Origin: Plutella xylostella
Lineage: Eukaryota > Arthropoda > Insecta > Lepidoptera > Plutellidae
NCBI RefSeq assembly: GCF_932276165.1
Contig: NC_064000.1
Span: forward strand, 5,084,001 to 5,148,000
Direction: 5' to 3'
Length of the DNA stretch: 64,000 bases
The position numbers and the translations under genes were made by a program. Positions 48,721 to 59,099 of the stretch are shown in pieces. The notes under the pieces are model-generated. The model searched no databases. It saw only the letters and a list, made by a program, of their open reading frames with translations, and was not told the DNA's origin. Each line of letters starts with the position of its first letter. The first letter of the stretch is position 1.

Positions 48721-49047
48721 GGGTTACTCTATACGGACGAAAAACGAACGAACGAAAGCTTTCGTAAAATCAGTACGTTTAATACAATGAGATTGCGTCG
48801 GGGCTCGCGTAGCAGCGCACCGAAACTTCGTTTTTCGTCATATACAGGATGTTGTAAAAAGGGTATACTAACCCAAAATCCGAATTTCAAAATACGCGAA
48901 AAAAATAAATTGTTCTCTATAGTAAAAAGTTACAACCAACTAATTTCTATGGAAAATCATTTTTTTTCGGGCTTAGATATAACATGCTGCACATTCTGGT
49001 TTCGGCTTAGTATACCCTTTTTGCAACACCCTGTAGAGTGCCTCCCC
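48721..49047 (+). repeat. Copy 3 of the GGGTTACTC element, split by a MITE
   Basis: GGGTTACTCTATACGGACGA at 48721 through CGAAACTTCGTTTTTCGTCA at 48840 matches the copy at 59221. The expected last bases (GAGTGCCTCCCC) are found at 49036-49047, on the far side of an inserted MITE. Removing the insert restores the spacing of the other copies. Confidence 0.8.
48845..49033. mobile_element. MITE with TA duplication and terminal inverted repeats of about 28 bp
   Basis: The left end CAGGATGTTGTAAAAAGGGT (then ATACTAA) is the inverted complement of the right end TTAGTATACCCTTTTTGCAA (then CACCCTG). TA lies on both sides (48843-48844 and 49034-49035), as for Tc1/mariner-mobilised MITEs. The interior has TTTCTATGGAAAAT. 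Relatives lie at 49660-50480 and 55690-55876. Confidence 0.88.
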
Positions 49048-49068
49048 AGACGCGGAAGCGGCGCGTTC

Positions 49069-49145
49069 TTCTGGAATGTTCTAGAGTATTCTAGACGTAG
49101 CGGAACGAAATAAACGAACCGACAACTTTCTCGAATGTCCGCGAA
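49069..49145. promoter_or_regulatory. Cluster of heat-shock elements (HSF sites)
   Basis: At 49069-49096 units alternate every 5 bp: TTC, GAA, TTC, GAG, TTC, GAC, separated by two bases each; the first three are perfect. A second group at 49128-49145 reads TTC, GAA, TCC, GAA at exact 5-bp spacing. HSF trimers need three or more such alternating units, so this is a strong predicted binding region. It is immediately right of the split GGGTTACTC element. No heat-shock protein gene is visible nearby. Confidence 0.6.
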
Positions 49146-49180
49146 CAACTTTTCAAATTAACGATTGTTTCCCCGAACTC

Positions 49181-49283
49181 GTAATATAATATTCAGCTTC
49201 TTCTCGGTGTTTTGAATCAATTTTCATTTCAATGGAAAGTGTTGAAAGTATCAGAATAAACTTACCCACTGTAAAGGCGTCGG
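49181..49283 (+). promoter_or_regulatory. Possible TATA box and 5' exon downstream of the heat-shock elements
   Basis: TAATATAATATTC at 49182-49194 could serve as a TATA box about 35-40 bp after the last HSF unit. The following sequence ends GGCGTCGG at 49283 with a GTAAGT donor. No coding frame is apparent, so this may be a non-coding first exon or chance. Confidence 0.3.
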
Positions 49284-49401
49284 GTAAGTTTTGGTTTCAG
49301 TAGGCGCGTTTTTGGTGATTTAACCATTTTAGTAGAAGAGGAAATTTATTAAAATTAAAATTTGTGCGCTTCGGTATGAAAGCTTAAAGTTTTAAATTTT
49401 T

Positions 49402-49460
49402 TAATGTACATTGTGTACTTTTATTTGTAATATTTGCACAATAAAGAGTTAAATAAAGAA
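49402..49460 (+). repeat. LINE 3' end
   Basis: TGTACATTGTGTACTTTTAT followed by ATTTGCACAATAAAGAGTTA resembles the terminal part of the element at 36600-36650. Confidence 0.5.
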
Positions 49461-49659
49461 ATTACTTATACAATTGATAATTTAATATCTAGCACCTAAT
49501 GCCACACACAATATGTGTACCAGGGCGTCAGTGTACAGAGGTGGTAAATCTGAATTCAGCACATGACGCCTGAAACTCGACTTCTGATGTCATTCGCTTG
49601 CAACATTCAGGAGGTAAGATACAGAGAGCACTGCCTGCTGTAACAACAAACTGCTGTAA

Positions 49660-50480
49660 ACATTCTCCATAGTAAAAAGTCACGTGACCAACAATGTTTC
49701 TATGGAAAATGAATAATTTTTTTCGCGAATTTTGAAATTCTCATTTTAGTTTCGGGCTTAGGTATTTATTTTTATTGTTTATTTATTTATTTAATAAGCT
49801 TAAATATTAATTCTAGTTTTACAATATGTCCCACAAAACTGTTTGTATACAGTTTGCCTGTAGGATCGGAGTCTCTTTATACTAAACAAAATACTTATAT
49901 ATTATGTAACTTGTATCAAGGTAGGTTAAGCAAAAAATATTTTTTTAATTTTGTTTTAAATTTAGATAACATAGGCTCTCGAAGCGTCCGTAGTCGAGCG
50001 GGCCTCAGTGATCGTAACTGATCGCTGAGGTTAAGCAACAACTGACACGGTCAGCCATTGGATGGGTGACCAATTTCAAGTGGTGCTTTTCTGGACGCTT
50101 CCGTGCTTCGGACGGCACGTTAAGCCGTGGGTCCCGGTTGCTGCTTCGGCAGCAGTCGTTAAGCCTAGTCAGAGGCCTTCGGGCGGCTTGAAAACATCTG
50201 ACAGTAGGGTTGCCCACTCACCCGACAACTCTCTCAGCACAAGCTTGCTTGTGTTGGGGTCCACCAACCCGCACTTGGCCAGCGTGGTGGACTAGGCCTA
50301 AACCCTTCCTTCACTGGAAGGAGACCCGTGCCCCAGCAGTGGGGACGTAATGGGTCGTGATGATGAACATAGGCTCTTGTCGTATATCCTGAGGTAAACT
50401 ATTAAGCTATATATATAGCTATATACCATGCTGCACATGTAGGTTTCGGCTTAGTATACCCTTTTTGCAACACCCTGGAT
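49660..50480. mobile_element. MITE copy split by a LINE tail that itself holds a SINE
   Basis: The left part (TTCTCCATAGTAAAAAGTCA at about 49662 to CGGGCTTAGG at about 49760) and the right part (ACCATGCTGCACATG at about 50427 to TTTGCAACACCCTG) join to match the MITE copy at 55690-55876. Between them is an AT-rich insert beginning (TTTAT)n, like an inverted LINE tail, which in turn contains the 5S-derived SINE at 49980-50365. This shows three successive insertions. Confidence 0.75.
49980..50365 (+). mobile_element. 5S-rRNA-derived SINE, full length with 12-bp TSD
   Basis: The head matches the 5S rRNA internal promoter region: TGATCGCTGAGGTTAAGCAA (box A part) and TTGGATGGGTGACC (box C part). 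The body ends with CCACCAACCCGCACTTGGCC, AGCGTGGTGG, and GGTCGTGATGATGA as tail. AACATAGGCTCT repeats at 49968-49979 and 50366-50377. The core CCAACCCGCACT...CAGCGTGGTGG is shared with the tRNA-headed SINE at 15987-16366. Pol III transcription from the 5S-type promoter is expected. Confidence 0.9.
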
Positions 50481-51552
50481 ATACTATCAGGTTATATTAC
50501 CCAGGCTGTTTTTAGCCATGATTCATGAAAATCAGTTCAGCCGTTTCTAGTGGATGAGGGAATCTGATAAACTTCCTGATGTCAGATCGATTCCAAATTT
50601 CGTACCGTGTTACTTCAATGATATTGAATTGAAACTGTAATGCAATAGGCGTAGCATTGATATGTTAAGTAGGTACATTTTATTGTGTCGGAAGTAAAAA
50701 AAAGGTAAGTAGGTACTAATACTAACAACCGAAATGTTTTTTTTAAGTTAGTTTCTGCTTTACAATTAGTGTAACCCGTGTAACATTGTTAGAGGAGTTA
50801 ACGTTCCTTTTATGTAAATTTTTGTGCTATTTCGCATCGCAATATGATAAATATGATAATGATAGCTTTCATAGCCTGCAAGGATTTAAGCTGATGAACG
50901 TATCGTATATGATATAATAAATGTACCATACAGTTATAATAATAGCTTCGTAATAATTAAAATTAATCCACCTTATTTTGTCCACAACATTGGCATACAT
51001 ACACAGTATAGGTAGTAATGTAACTGTACCTTCTTAGTACAGCTGTTCACGTATTGTCCTCACAGCACTGCTGTATACCAGCCATGCATCTTCCAGTGAA
51101 TTCCTAATGTTGGTACGGTAAGGGTGTACCTGGCATCAGCTTTCACCCTTACAGCTATAGAAATAGGAGCGGTACACGATTTATTAGATCCAGGTGTGGT
51201 TTCAATCCCGGCGACATACCTCTGTGCTTAGTATTACAGCTTTACATAGCATAATACCATAACGCTTTCAAACAACTATAAACGCTCACATACTTAATTC
51301 AAATACATGCTAGTGCTATGATGGTAACCGATTCACGCCAATTATTCTATGACGTCCAGCGCACATTCTAAGCGATCATCATAATAGGCAAGGCGAAAGA
51401 TTTTGAAATCCTCTTCCGTAATGCAGATAACCATCTATTGTTTACAACAAAACCTTTATTTCGGTAATAAACTTAAGATTTTGGAAATTTAAAGCCATTT
51501 TTATAATCATTTTTAAATACTGCGCGAAAACAGCTCGCCGTGTCATGGCGTC

Positions 51553-51846
51553 GTGTGTGACGTCACACTTACGTACGTCAAATTTGTTTACAACAGCAAA
51601 GTAAACAAATACTGCGTATTATTTGTGTTAAAAATTAATTCTAAAGTTTATAAGCGGTGTGCAGTGCCTCAGTGCAAAAATACATCAATAACAACACCCA
51701 ACAAGGTGTTTGTACATGTCCCATACAAGAAAATAATAAGAGATAAATGGAGCTTGCACGGCGAAACAAACTTCTACGAAACAAACTTCTTCGGCGAAAT
51801 AAACTTCTACGAGTTTAAAACGAGTTTGATTGCTACTGTCATATAA
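51553..51846 (+). pseudogene. THAP-type zinc-finger fragment
   Basis: A 97-codon frame contains RCAVPQCKNTSITTPNKVF and HVPYKKIIRDKW, the first half of a THAP (C2CH) DNA-binding domain. The distal Cys and His ligands are missing. After KWSL the frame runs into about three imperfect units of AAACAAACTTCTACG-type repeat and stops. THAP domains occur in host regulators and P-element-like transposases; which this came from cannot be told. It is probably broken. Confidence 0.5.
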
Positions 51847-51869
51847 TTTATATCTAGTGTTAAAGATAA

Positions 51870-52108
51870 TGTAGCTAGTCACATAGCCCGCAGAGCCGAC
51901 GACCGCTGGAGTACAAAGGTTCTGGAGTGGAGACCCCGTGTCGGCAAACGGCGTGTCGGTCGCCCCCCCACCCGTTGGTCTGATGATCTGCGGAAGGTAG
52001 CGGGAAGCCGCTGGATGCAGATGGCGGGTGACCGTTTGGGGTGGCGATCGTTAGGAGAGGCCTATGTCCTACAGTGGACTACAGAAGGCTGAGAGAGAGA
52101 GAGAGAGA
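51870..52108 (+). mobile_element. 5'-truncated RTE-like LINE with (GA)n tail and TSD
   Basis: The insert encodes only the last about 73 codons of an ORF (RWSTKVLEWRPRVGKR, then RPPTRWSDDLRKVAG and LGEAYVLQWTTEG, stop at 52090-52092), followed by (GA)n. GTTAAAGATAA flanks it at 51859-51869 and 52109-52119. The frame is open, so the insertion is recent. Confidence 0.85.
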
Positions 52109-52140
52109 GTTAAAGATAAATACTAATAAAATAAACTTAC

Positions 52141-52268
52141 AAAGAGGTTTTCACGTTTCTAAATTCGGAAGAGCAAAATTCTTTATTTGTTGCAAGGAAC
52201 TCGCCCAACATCAATAAATCGATCCTGGGCAAATTTGCACTGTTTGCCTTAACAAAACCTGGTTCCAT
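52141..52268 (-). CDS. First-exon fragment with MEPGFVKANSANLPRID, function unknown
   Basis: On the minus strand an ATG (52268-52266) opens MEPGFVKANSANLPRIDLLM, LGEFLATNKEFCSSEF and RNVKTS, ending at a strong GTAAGT donor (52140). The length and donor fit a real first exon. I recall similar N-termini (LPRID, EFRNVKTS) in lepidopteran proteins of transposon or YqaJ-recombinase type, from memory only. The next exon is not visible; an RTE insertion sits 22 bp past the donor. Upstream near 52390 are a TGACGTCA site and AT-rich DNA. It could be an intact 5' exon or an orphan. Confidence 0.4.
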
Positions 52269-52650
52269 TGTTAAAGATAGATTCGTGTTATAAAGTCGAT
52301 AAATCACAAAAACAAATATATATATCAATCGTAACGCGCAATCAGTATGTAAGGTAATCAACACACAGTGAAGCGTACATAAGTATGACGTCATGCGCTG
52401 TGATTGGTGTTTCAGTCAAAATGGCCGATTGCAGTATTTTACTCTTTTATTTTATTGAAAATCTTATTAATCTCAATTTTTTAAATAAAACTAAATCAGT
52501 TTTTTAAATCCTTTGAATGTGTATTTTCCTCTAAAGTCATTAAATCTTTGATAATGTAATACTGTCGACACGCCTATTATTATACCATAGTTGTGACCAA
52601 ACGTGTTGGTACTCGTATGTTGCCGACGTCAGTCACAACCTGATACTTAA

Positions 52651-54120
52651 TCATACGAGCACCTTCAGTACGCGGGCGTCCACCTGCCGCGTGTGCTTGG
52701 AATGTTTTTGTCGCTCTGTATGGGCCACTCGCACCTCCCACATGACTTAATGCGAACTACGGTCGTTCCCATTGTTAAAAATAAAACTGGAGACACGGCG
52801 GACAAGGGCAACTATCGGCCCATCTCGCTGGCTACCATTGTGGCAAAGGTGCTGGACAACCTGCTGGACACTGCTCTGGAGGGATATCTCCATCTTCATG
52901 ACGCACAGTTCGGCTTCAAATCGGGTCTTTCAACAGAGAGTGCAATTCTTAGTCTGAAGCACACGGTCCAGTATTACACAAAAAGACAAACACCAGTGTA
53001 TGCCGCGTTTTTGGATCTTTCAAAGGCTTTCGATCTTGTGTCCTACGATGTGCTTTGGGCTAAACTCCGGGAAAGACACGTGCCGGCGGAGCTGTTGCGT
53101 ATATTCCAGTACTGGTACCTCAATCAGGTAAACCATGTCAGGTGGGCCGGTACGTGTTCTACCTCGTACAGGTTGGAGTGTGGGGTGAGGCAGGGGGGAA
53201 TCACCTCTCCCAAACTTTTCAACCTTTACATAAATGATCTGATTGTGGAGCTCAGCAGTAAAAAGATCGGTTGTCGCATTGATGATGTTAGTATCAATAA
53301 TATCAGCTATGCTGATGATATGGTGCTGCTGAGCCCTACAGTCAGAGCATTAAGGGAACTGCTTCGCACGTGCGAAGCGTTTGCGATGTCTCACGGTTTG
53401 GCTTATAATGCTAGGAAGAGCGAATGCATGGTCTTTGGTGCCGTCAGGGGAAGGTGCCCTGGGTGTGTCTCCGCCATTACCCTTAATGGAGCAGAATTGA
53501 AGCAGGTACACGAATTCAGGTATCTCGGGCACCTTCTAACTGACGACCTCAAGGACCATGCTGATGTTGAAAGGGAACGCAGGGCGCTGGCGATCAGATG
53601 CAACATGTTGGCCCGCAGGTTTGCGCGCTGTAGTAGAGAAGTAAAGATATCGCTATTCAAAGCATACTGCCAAGTCTTCTACACGTGCAGCCTGTGGACC
53701 AACGTCACGCAGAAGATCATGAGCGCCCTGCGAGTCCAATACAACAACGGTTTTAGGATGTTGTTGGGGTTGCCCCGTTTCTGCAGTGCATCGGGCATGT
53801 TTGCTGACGCGCGTACGGACGATTTTTACGCCATTATGCGAAAGAGAGCCGCCTCTTTGCTCTGCAGGGTGCGGGCCAGCTCCAACTCTATCCTGAGGAC
53901 AATAGGTGGGAGGTACGACTCGCCCATCATGTGTCATCTTGCTGGGATTTTGGTGGACTACAGACAGGTACATCTCACAAATGTAAGATAGCTCTTGTGT
54001 GTTTTTAATTGTGTACTGTGTGTTTTATTTGTTTAGAATATAGATACTAACATAGGCTAAGTACATTGTAACTAATATACCTAGACCTTTAGTTGTCTGT
54101 TGAATAAAAAATAAATTAAA
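52651..54120 (+). pseudogene. Non-LTR retrotransposon reverse transcriptase, 5'-truncated
   Basis: The frame is open from 52651 (after TAA) to the stop at 53991, about 446 codons. It contains RT motifs in order: NYRPISLATIVAKVLDNLL, AQFGFKSGLSTESAI, AFLDLSKAFDLVSYD, GVRQGGITSPKLFNLYINDL and the catalytic ISYADDMVLLS. A thumb region follows (EFRYLGHLLTDD). No endonuclease remains upstream, and the 3' flank ends in A-rich sequence near 54110. The RT therefore lacks its N-terminal partner domains, and the copy is dead as a mobile unit even though the RT frame is undamaged. The clade is uncertain; it clearly differs from the CR1-type element at 5333-9740. Confidence 0.85.
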
Positions 54121-54204
54121 AAAATTAATCAAACCTGAAAGTCCGTAAACCCGTCGGCACATTAGCATACGACAGTAGGCTTAAAGCTACTAGGTTATTG
54201 GTTC

Positions 54205-54330
54205 ATCATCACAACCCATCACGTCCCCACTGCTTAGACACGGGTCTCCTTCCAATGAAGCAAAGGTTTTGGGCCTAGTCCACCACGCTGGCCTAGTGCG
54301 GGTTAGTGGACCTCAACACCAGCAAGATTA
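54205..54330 (-). repeat. Fragment of the 5S-SINE body and tail
   Basis: CATCATCACAACCCATCACG, CACGGGTCTCCTTCCAATGA and GGCCTAGTCCACCACGCTGG are the inverse of the tail half of the SINE at 49980-50365. The 5S head is missing. Confidence 0.7.
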
Positions 54331-55277
54331 TTGGTTGGTAGGTAACTAACATTTCTGTGCAGAAAACCTATTTTTTTATCAAAATCATGAAAATTCAATA
54401 TTTTTAAATCTTTCTAACTTGTCTCCTTTTTTGCTTCGTTTTTGCCCTGTGGATTTTAAACCACTTCCTACTGTGTAAAATAATAATATGTTTAAACAAA
54501 TAAAGTGCTAGATATTACATTAAAGCGACTATCCGGCTTATGCACTTGGCGCTCAATTAGAATTTATGGGATGTTTCCTGCACAGGATAGATATAGATAA
54601 CTTTAATGCGTGCCGTAGCTTTATTTGTGTATAAATTAGATGACAACTATTTATACCTACAGGGTGTAAATACACTTTATTTGCGCCGAAAACAGAAATT
54701 ACAAAACTATAGTAAAAAACACAACAGTACAAATACGGGCTTATTTCATAAAGCTATCACTATTCCTACCAGATATCCTTTGGTAGGGACTTAGAGAGAG
54801 ATTCGTTTATATCACAGTGACTCTGATGATGAAAGATTGAAAATTTTATTTTACTCCTATTTAAAATAACGTAAGCATGTAAATTAGACCGGTTAAGTAC
54901 AATCATTCGATACATTCGAATTTATAGAAAGATATATAAATACTTAGGTCTAATTTATGCGTAGGTTGGCCCTAGCGTGGGTACTGCTAATAAAATCATA
55001 CTATAGCGCTTGGCGAGTACTAATTGTATGGCAGAATTGCGTGATAATTTTTAAATAACATTTCGTTAATTGAAATTAAATATATGTATGTATTAAGGTA
55101 ATATCATAACACACGCAGATAAAGTAGCAATATGAAAATGTCGGTTGAACTCATGCCATCACTCCAATTCTCCTCCTACCCCCTTGAAGAAAAGTTTAAA
55201 TATTGAATGTTGAACTTTATTTACGAAAAACGAAATCATATATTTAACAGATTAAAGAACTTATTACCTACTTGATA

Positions 55278-55613
55278 GCTCAGTGGAGCGGTGGTAGCTC
55301 AGTCGGGTAAGCGCCCGCTTCTCACGCAAGAGATGCGGGTTCGAATCCCGGCGCTGACATGTACCAATGAGTTCTTTTAAACATAAGTACAATGTATACC
55401 ATCGCTCTTACGGTGAAGGAAAACATCGTGAGGAAACCTGCATATCTAGATTTAGCACATCAATCTAGATATGTGAACCCACCAACCCGCAGTGGACCAG
55501 CGTGGTGGGTAATGGTCCAAGCTTAGGAAGGCATTTTAGACCTAGGGGATATGCACAAAGGTTCCACTCGAGAGAGCCAGGTGCAGGTACTTACACCCCC
55601 ACAGAGAATAGAA
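55278..55613 (+). mobile_element. Full-length tRNA-derived SINE with 13-bp TSD
   Basis: Same family as 15987-16366: GGTAGCTCAGTCGGGTAAGC, GGTTCGAATCC, body and core, and an AGAATAGAAT tail. TACCTACTTGATA flanks it at 55265-55277 and 55614-55626. It is about 40 bp shorter than the other full copy because part of the ATCTAGAT-rich middle is missing. Confidence 0.92.
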
Positions 55614-55689
55614 TACCTACTTGATAAAATTAATACTAAATAGGCACTAACAGATGAACAAAGCGTATAAAATTTAACTAAGTAAAGAA

Positions 55690-55876
55690 ACATAATTCGC
55701 GAAAAAAAAAAATTCTCCATAGTAAAAAAGTCACGTGACCAACTTTAGTTTCTATGGAAAATATTATTTTTTTCGCGAATTTTAAAATTCTGATTTCAGT
55801 TTCGGGCTTAGATATACCATGCTGCACATGCTGGTTTCGGCTTAGTACGAGTATACCCTTTTTGCAACACTCTGTA
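55690..55876. repeat. MITE copy related to 48845-49033 (left end lost)
   Basis: It shares TTTCTATGGAAAATATTATT, CATGCTGCACATGCTGGTTT and CCCTTTTTGCAACACTCTG with the family. The left terminal repeat is missing. Confidence 0.7.
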
Positions 55877-58800
55877 TAATTAGTTTTGGACCTTAAATTA
55901 AAAAATCTTAAAGTTCACAATATAGTGGCCATATTTAGACCACTAGGTAGGTACTGTGCAGCGATTATTTAAATAAGATTCGAAACCTCCGTTTACGTTG
56001 TGTATCTTCAACTGTCACTGTCAAAATTGTAAGGCAGTTAGTTCCAAAAGTGACATTTGTTTTTTTTCCATTTTAGTGTAGTTTCGAAAATAGTATCGAA
56101 TCCTGTGATCGCACCTCTGGTATAAAGGTTAAGTATCGACCTCCAATTTTAAACTGTTACATTTCCCTATTCTAATAGATGATGTGGTGGTCTAAATATA
56201 TGCCTACCTTTCTAGGCGGAATCAGCTTTCTTCTTCAAGAGAGCAATAGTTAATAATGCAAATTCTCTTCAGTTAATCATACCACTGGTTTAGTACAGGC
56301 CCAGTGCTAATTTATTCATAGACTGAGGCCATTACTAGCGAACAGTATGTCTATTTACATTACCATAATCGGGTTTATGGCAAATTATGTAAAAGCTTGT
56401 CTGAGCGAGCCACGTTGGTAGTTTCTGAAAGTTTCAAAATAAAATTGAATTATAAATAATAGTAGGCTTGATGTAAAACTAAAAAAGCAATACTAAGCCT
56501 AAACGCGAATAAATACAGCTTATTTTAACGACTTTAATTAATAAAATATCGCTTTGAAGGCTTTCATTCATTCCGGAGTTGAGATAGACATACCTTCTAA
56601 CACGAGTAAAATGGCGCGCTAAAACACCGGTGCATAGTGCAATCACCATAAACTTTGCCGTTAAAAGTTATGGAAGTACAAGGCACAAGTTCTACTGCAT
56701 TGTTTCTGTAAAGATAGAGATAGTTTAAAAATATAGGTACGGGTCATAAATATGCGTTCTATCTAGATACATTCGTAAGAGGTATTTGAACAAACTTTGC
56801 AGTAACATTCAATAAAAAAATGCCTGTTTGTTTCTTCATTATTGCATTTTCAACGTATTTTCCTGAAAGGCCACTTTTATGGGCAATTTCGATCTCGTAT
56901 TTGAAAATAGAACCGTGAAACAGTGCAATTAAGGGATAAGGCTAGTTGCAATAATTATGCTCTAAAAGCTCTGGCTGTACTGGCTGTTAAAAAGAAATAA
57001 AAGTAGTTAGATGTCCTCTGATTGGTCGGTTCGATCGTTTGAGGTTATGGCAGGTTTTATTAAAACCTATTTGCTCTACTGTTGAGATCAATTAGCAGAC
57101 GCAATATTTTTTTAATTCGCTCAGTGAAATAGTATTAGTTATTTCTGTGATTCGGTGTCTGTGTCTAGGACGCTCAGCAGCATATTAGTATTTAGTTCTA
57201 TGACCAAATTTCGTGTGATACAAAATTATGTTCTGTACGATCCGTACTAACTTATCATAGTAAAGTTTGTTATCTTATATTTTCATATAGAATATGCCAG
57301 TGTTATTAAAATTTAAATACAATCAACACCTCGAAATGAAAGCCGTTTCCCCATTGTACTAGGCGCGCATAGACTTCAAAAGCAATCTCCCATTAGTACG
57401 ACGCTCACACCTAACCTACTTCACTCATCATCAATGCGTGTTGGCGCCAAACGCACCGCCTATTAATTTCGGAAGCGTCACTTGCAATTTTATGACTGCT
57501 AATAGCGAGGTCGATGACCGACTAGATCTGATACAGGGTGGTAGTGTTTACATTCACTCCGCCGCCGTCGCTGCTTTATATTCATTCGTGGGTTTGTGAC
57601 GTCATTCATTAAGTAAGAGGTGGATGGATTGTTGTGTTATTTATATAGTTTTCAGTTACGCGTACGCGGGTTTTGCAATTTTGTAGATATGAACAAATAC
57701 TTGTGGCTTTTAAAAAATAATTCCTTTTCACGGTAAAATTGCGGCCAAACAGTTACCGTTCGTTGTTTAAATTAATAGAGTTTCATTTTCCCACGAACCA
57801 CTCGACAGACAACCGTTCCTGTTTTATATTCACTGGCATTATTTGCTGCGACGTCCGAAAAGGACGCTCATTAACGGTGCACGAATGAATTCCCTTTGAA
57901 TGTTTAATTATTTTTTATCGATAACGCTGGCCTCGCCAGAATTCTGTGCAGCCAGCAATCAAAGCTTTGTGAAAATGTTATTTACTAAAAAAAACTACCA
58001 GCTATAATATCATTCTCATCACCTAATCGATATTAAAAACCCGGAAAGTGGTAATAAGTCACATGATGTCTTTTTCATACTTGGTTCAAGAAAATTGGAT
58101 ACCATTCGATAAATCCTCTTTGGTGGTAAATTGAAGTTCATTAGACGACACTAGGCAGTCATGAATTGGCAGCCAATATCTGAACGTGAAGGTGGGACGC
58201 TCTGGCAGTGATGTATGAACTGCTATCGGCTTTGCTAACCTGGTACTTTCGATAACGAAGCTCCTTTTATGAAGGCAGTTTTTTTTGTTTCACTGTTATC
58301 CAATGTCAGAGGTATTCCTAAAATTCAGTTTTGCCTAGGTTTATTAATAGCGGCGTTGTTTACGGACCCTTAATTATTATGAGTTGTTTACAGTGAAAGG
58401 CGCGTTCGCTACTTTACGGCTCGGTTATAATTATAATTAAAAGCAAATTTTCCGAGCCATTCCCAGTTCATTAGCGATAGTGTTCCAGCTCTGTTGTATA
58501 TCTACTGGTAGCTGTGTTGCTATATGAGAATTATTTGCAGCACTCCTGTGTTTCGAAACCGAATAATTGATGTTTTTGTTCTTTGTAGTGCAAGTTTTCC
58601 CCGACTTTTTCGCTGTGCTTTTTTCTTTTGGTTCTTCAATAAATTGTGTCTTCCGGAAAATAAAGACTCAACTCTATAATGCATTCGCATCCTCCTCGCC
58701 CATTTTCATCGGGTTGCAGAATTCTTTTGATATTTTCCACGCCGTAGCTCAAGTTATTTGTTTTCCTTTCACGCTGCGATATAAATTTACTTTGCTGCAA

Positions 58801-59099
58801 AAGTTTAAAGCTGACGCCCCCCACGTTTCATCTCCGTGCCAGGTTTTCGAAAGCTAGAACAAAAAACTACGAAAACTTTACGCGTAACGTTTGTCATCAC
58901 GCCAGTAATATTTTACATTGTTTTTCTTCTATTTTCTCGAAGCTTTTCCCAAAAGTATGAACGCATGAAGTGAAACCGCATACTCAATTGATATTCATAA
59001 ATATGTATGTATATACCTAATACTCATTAGTACTTCCACCGTCTCGTCTGGCATTAATTGGCGATTACTCACAAGCTTTTGTTTGCTCACAAAAGAGCG

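Noticed and set aside
49990..50080. 5S rRNA gene
   Set aside because: Only the internal promoter half resembles 5S. It is fused to a SINE body with a TSD.
58567..58857. 96-codon frame rich in Phe and Val
   Set aside because: No splice signals, start context or family resemblance; the opposite strand is also partly open.
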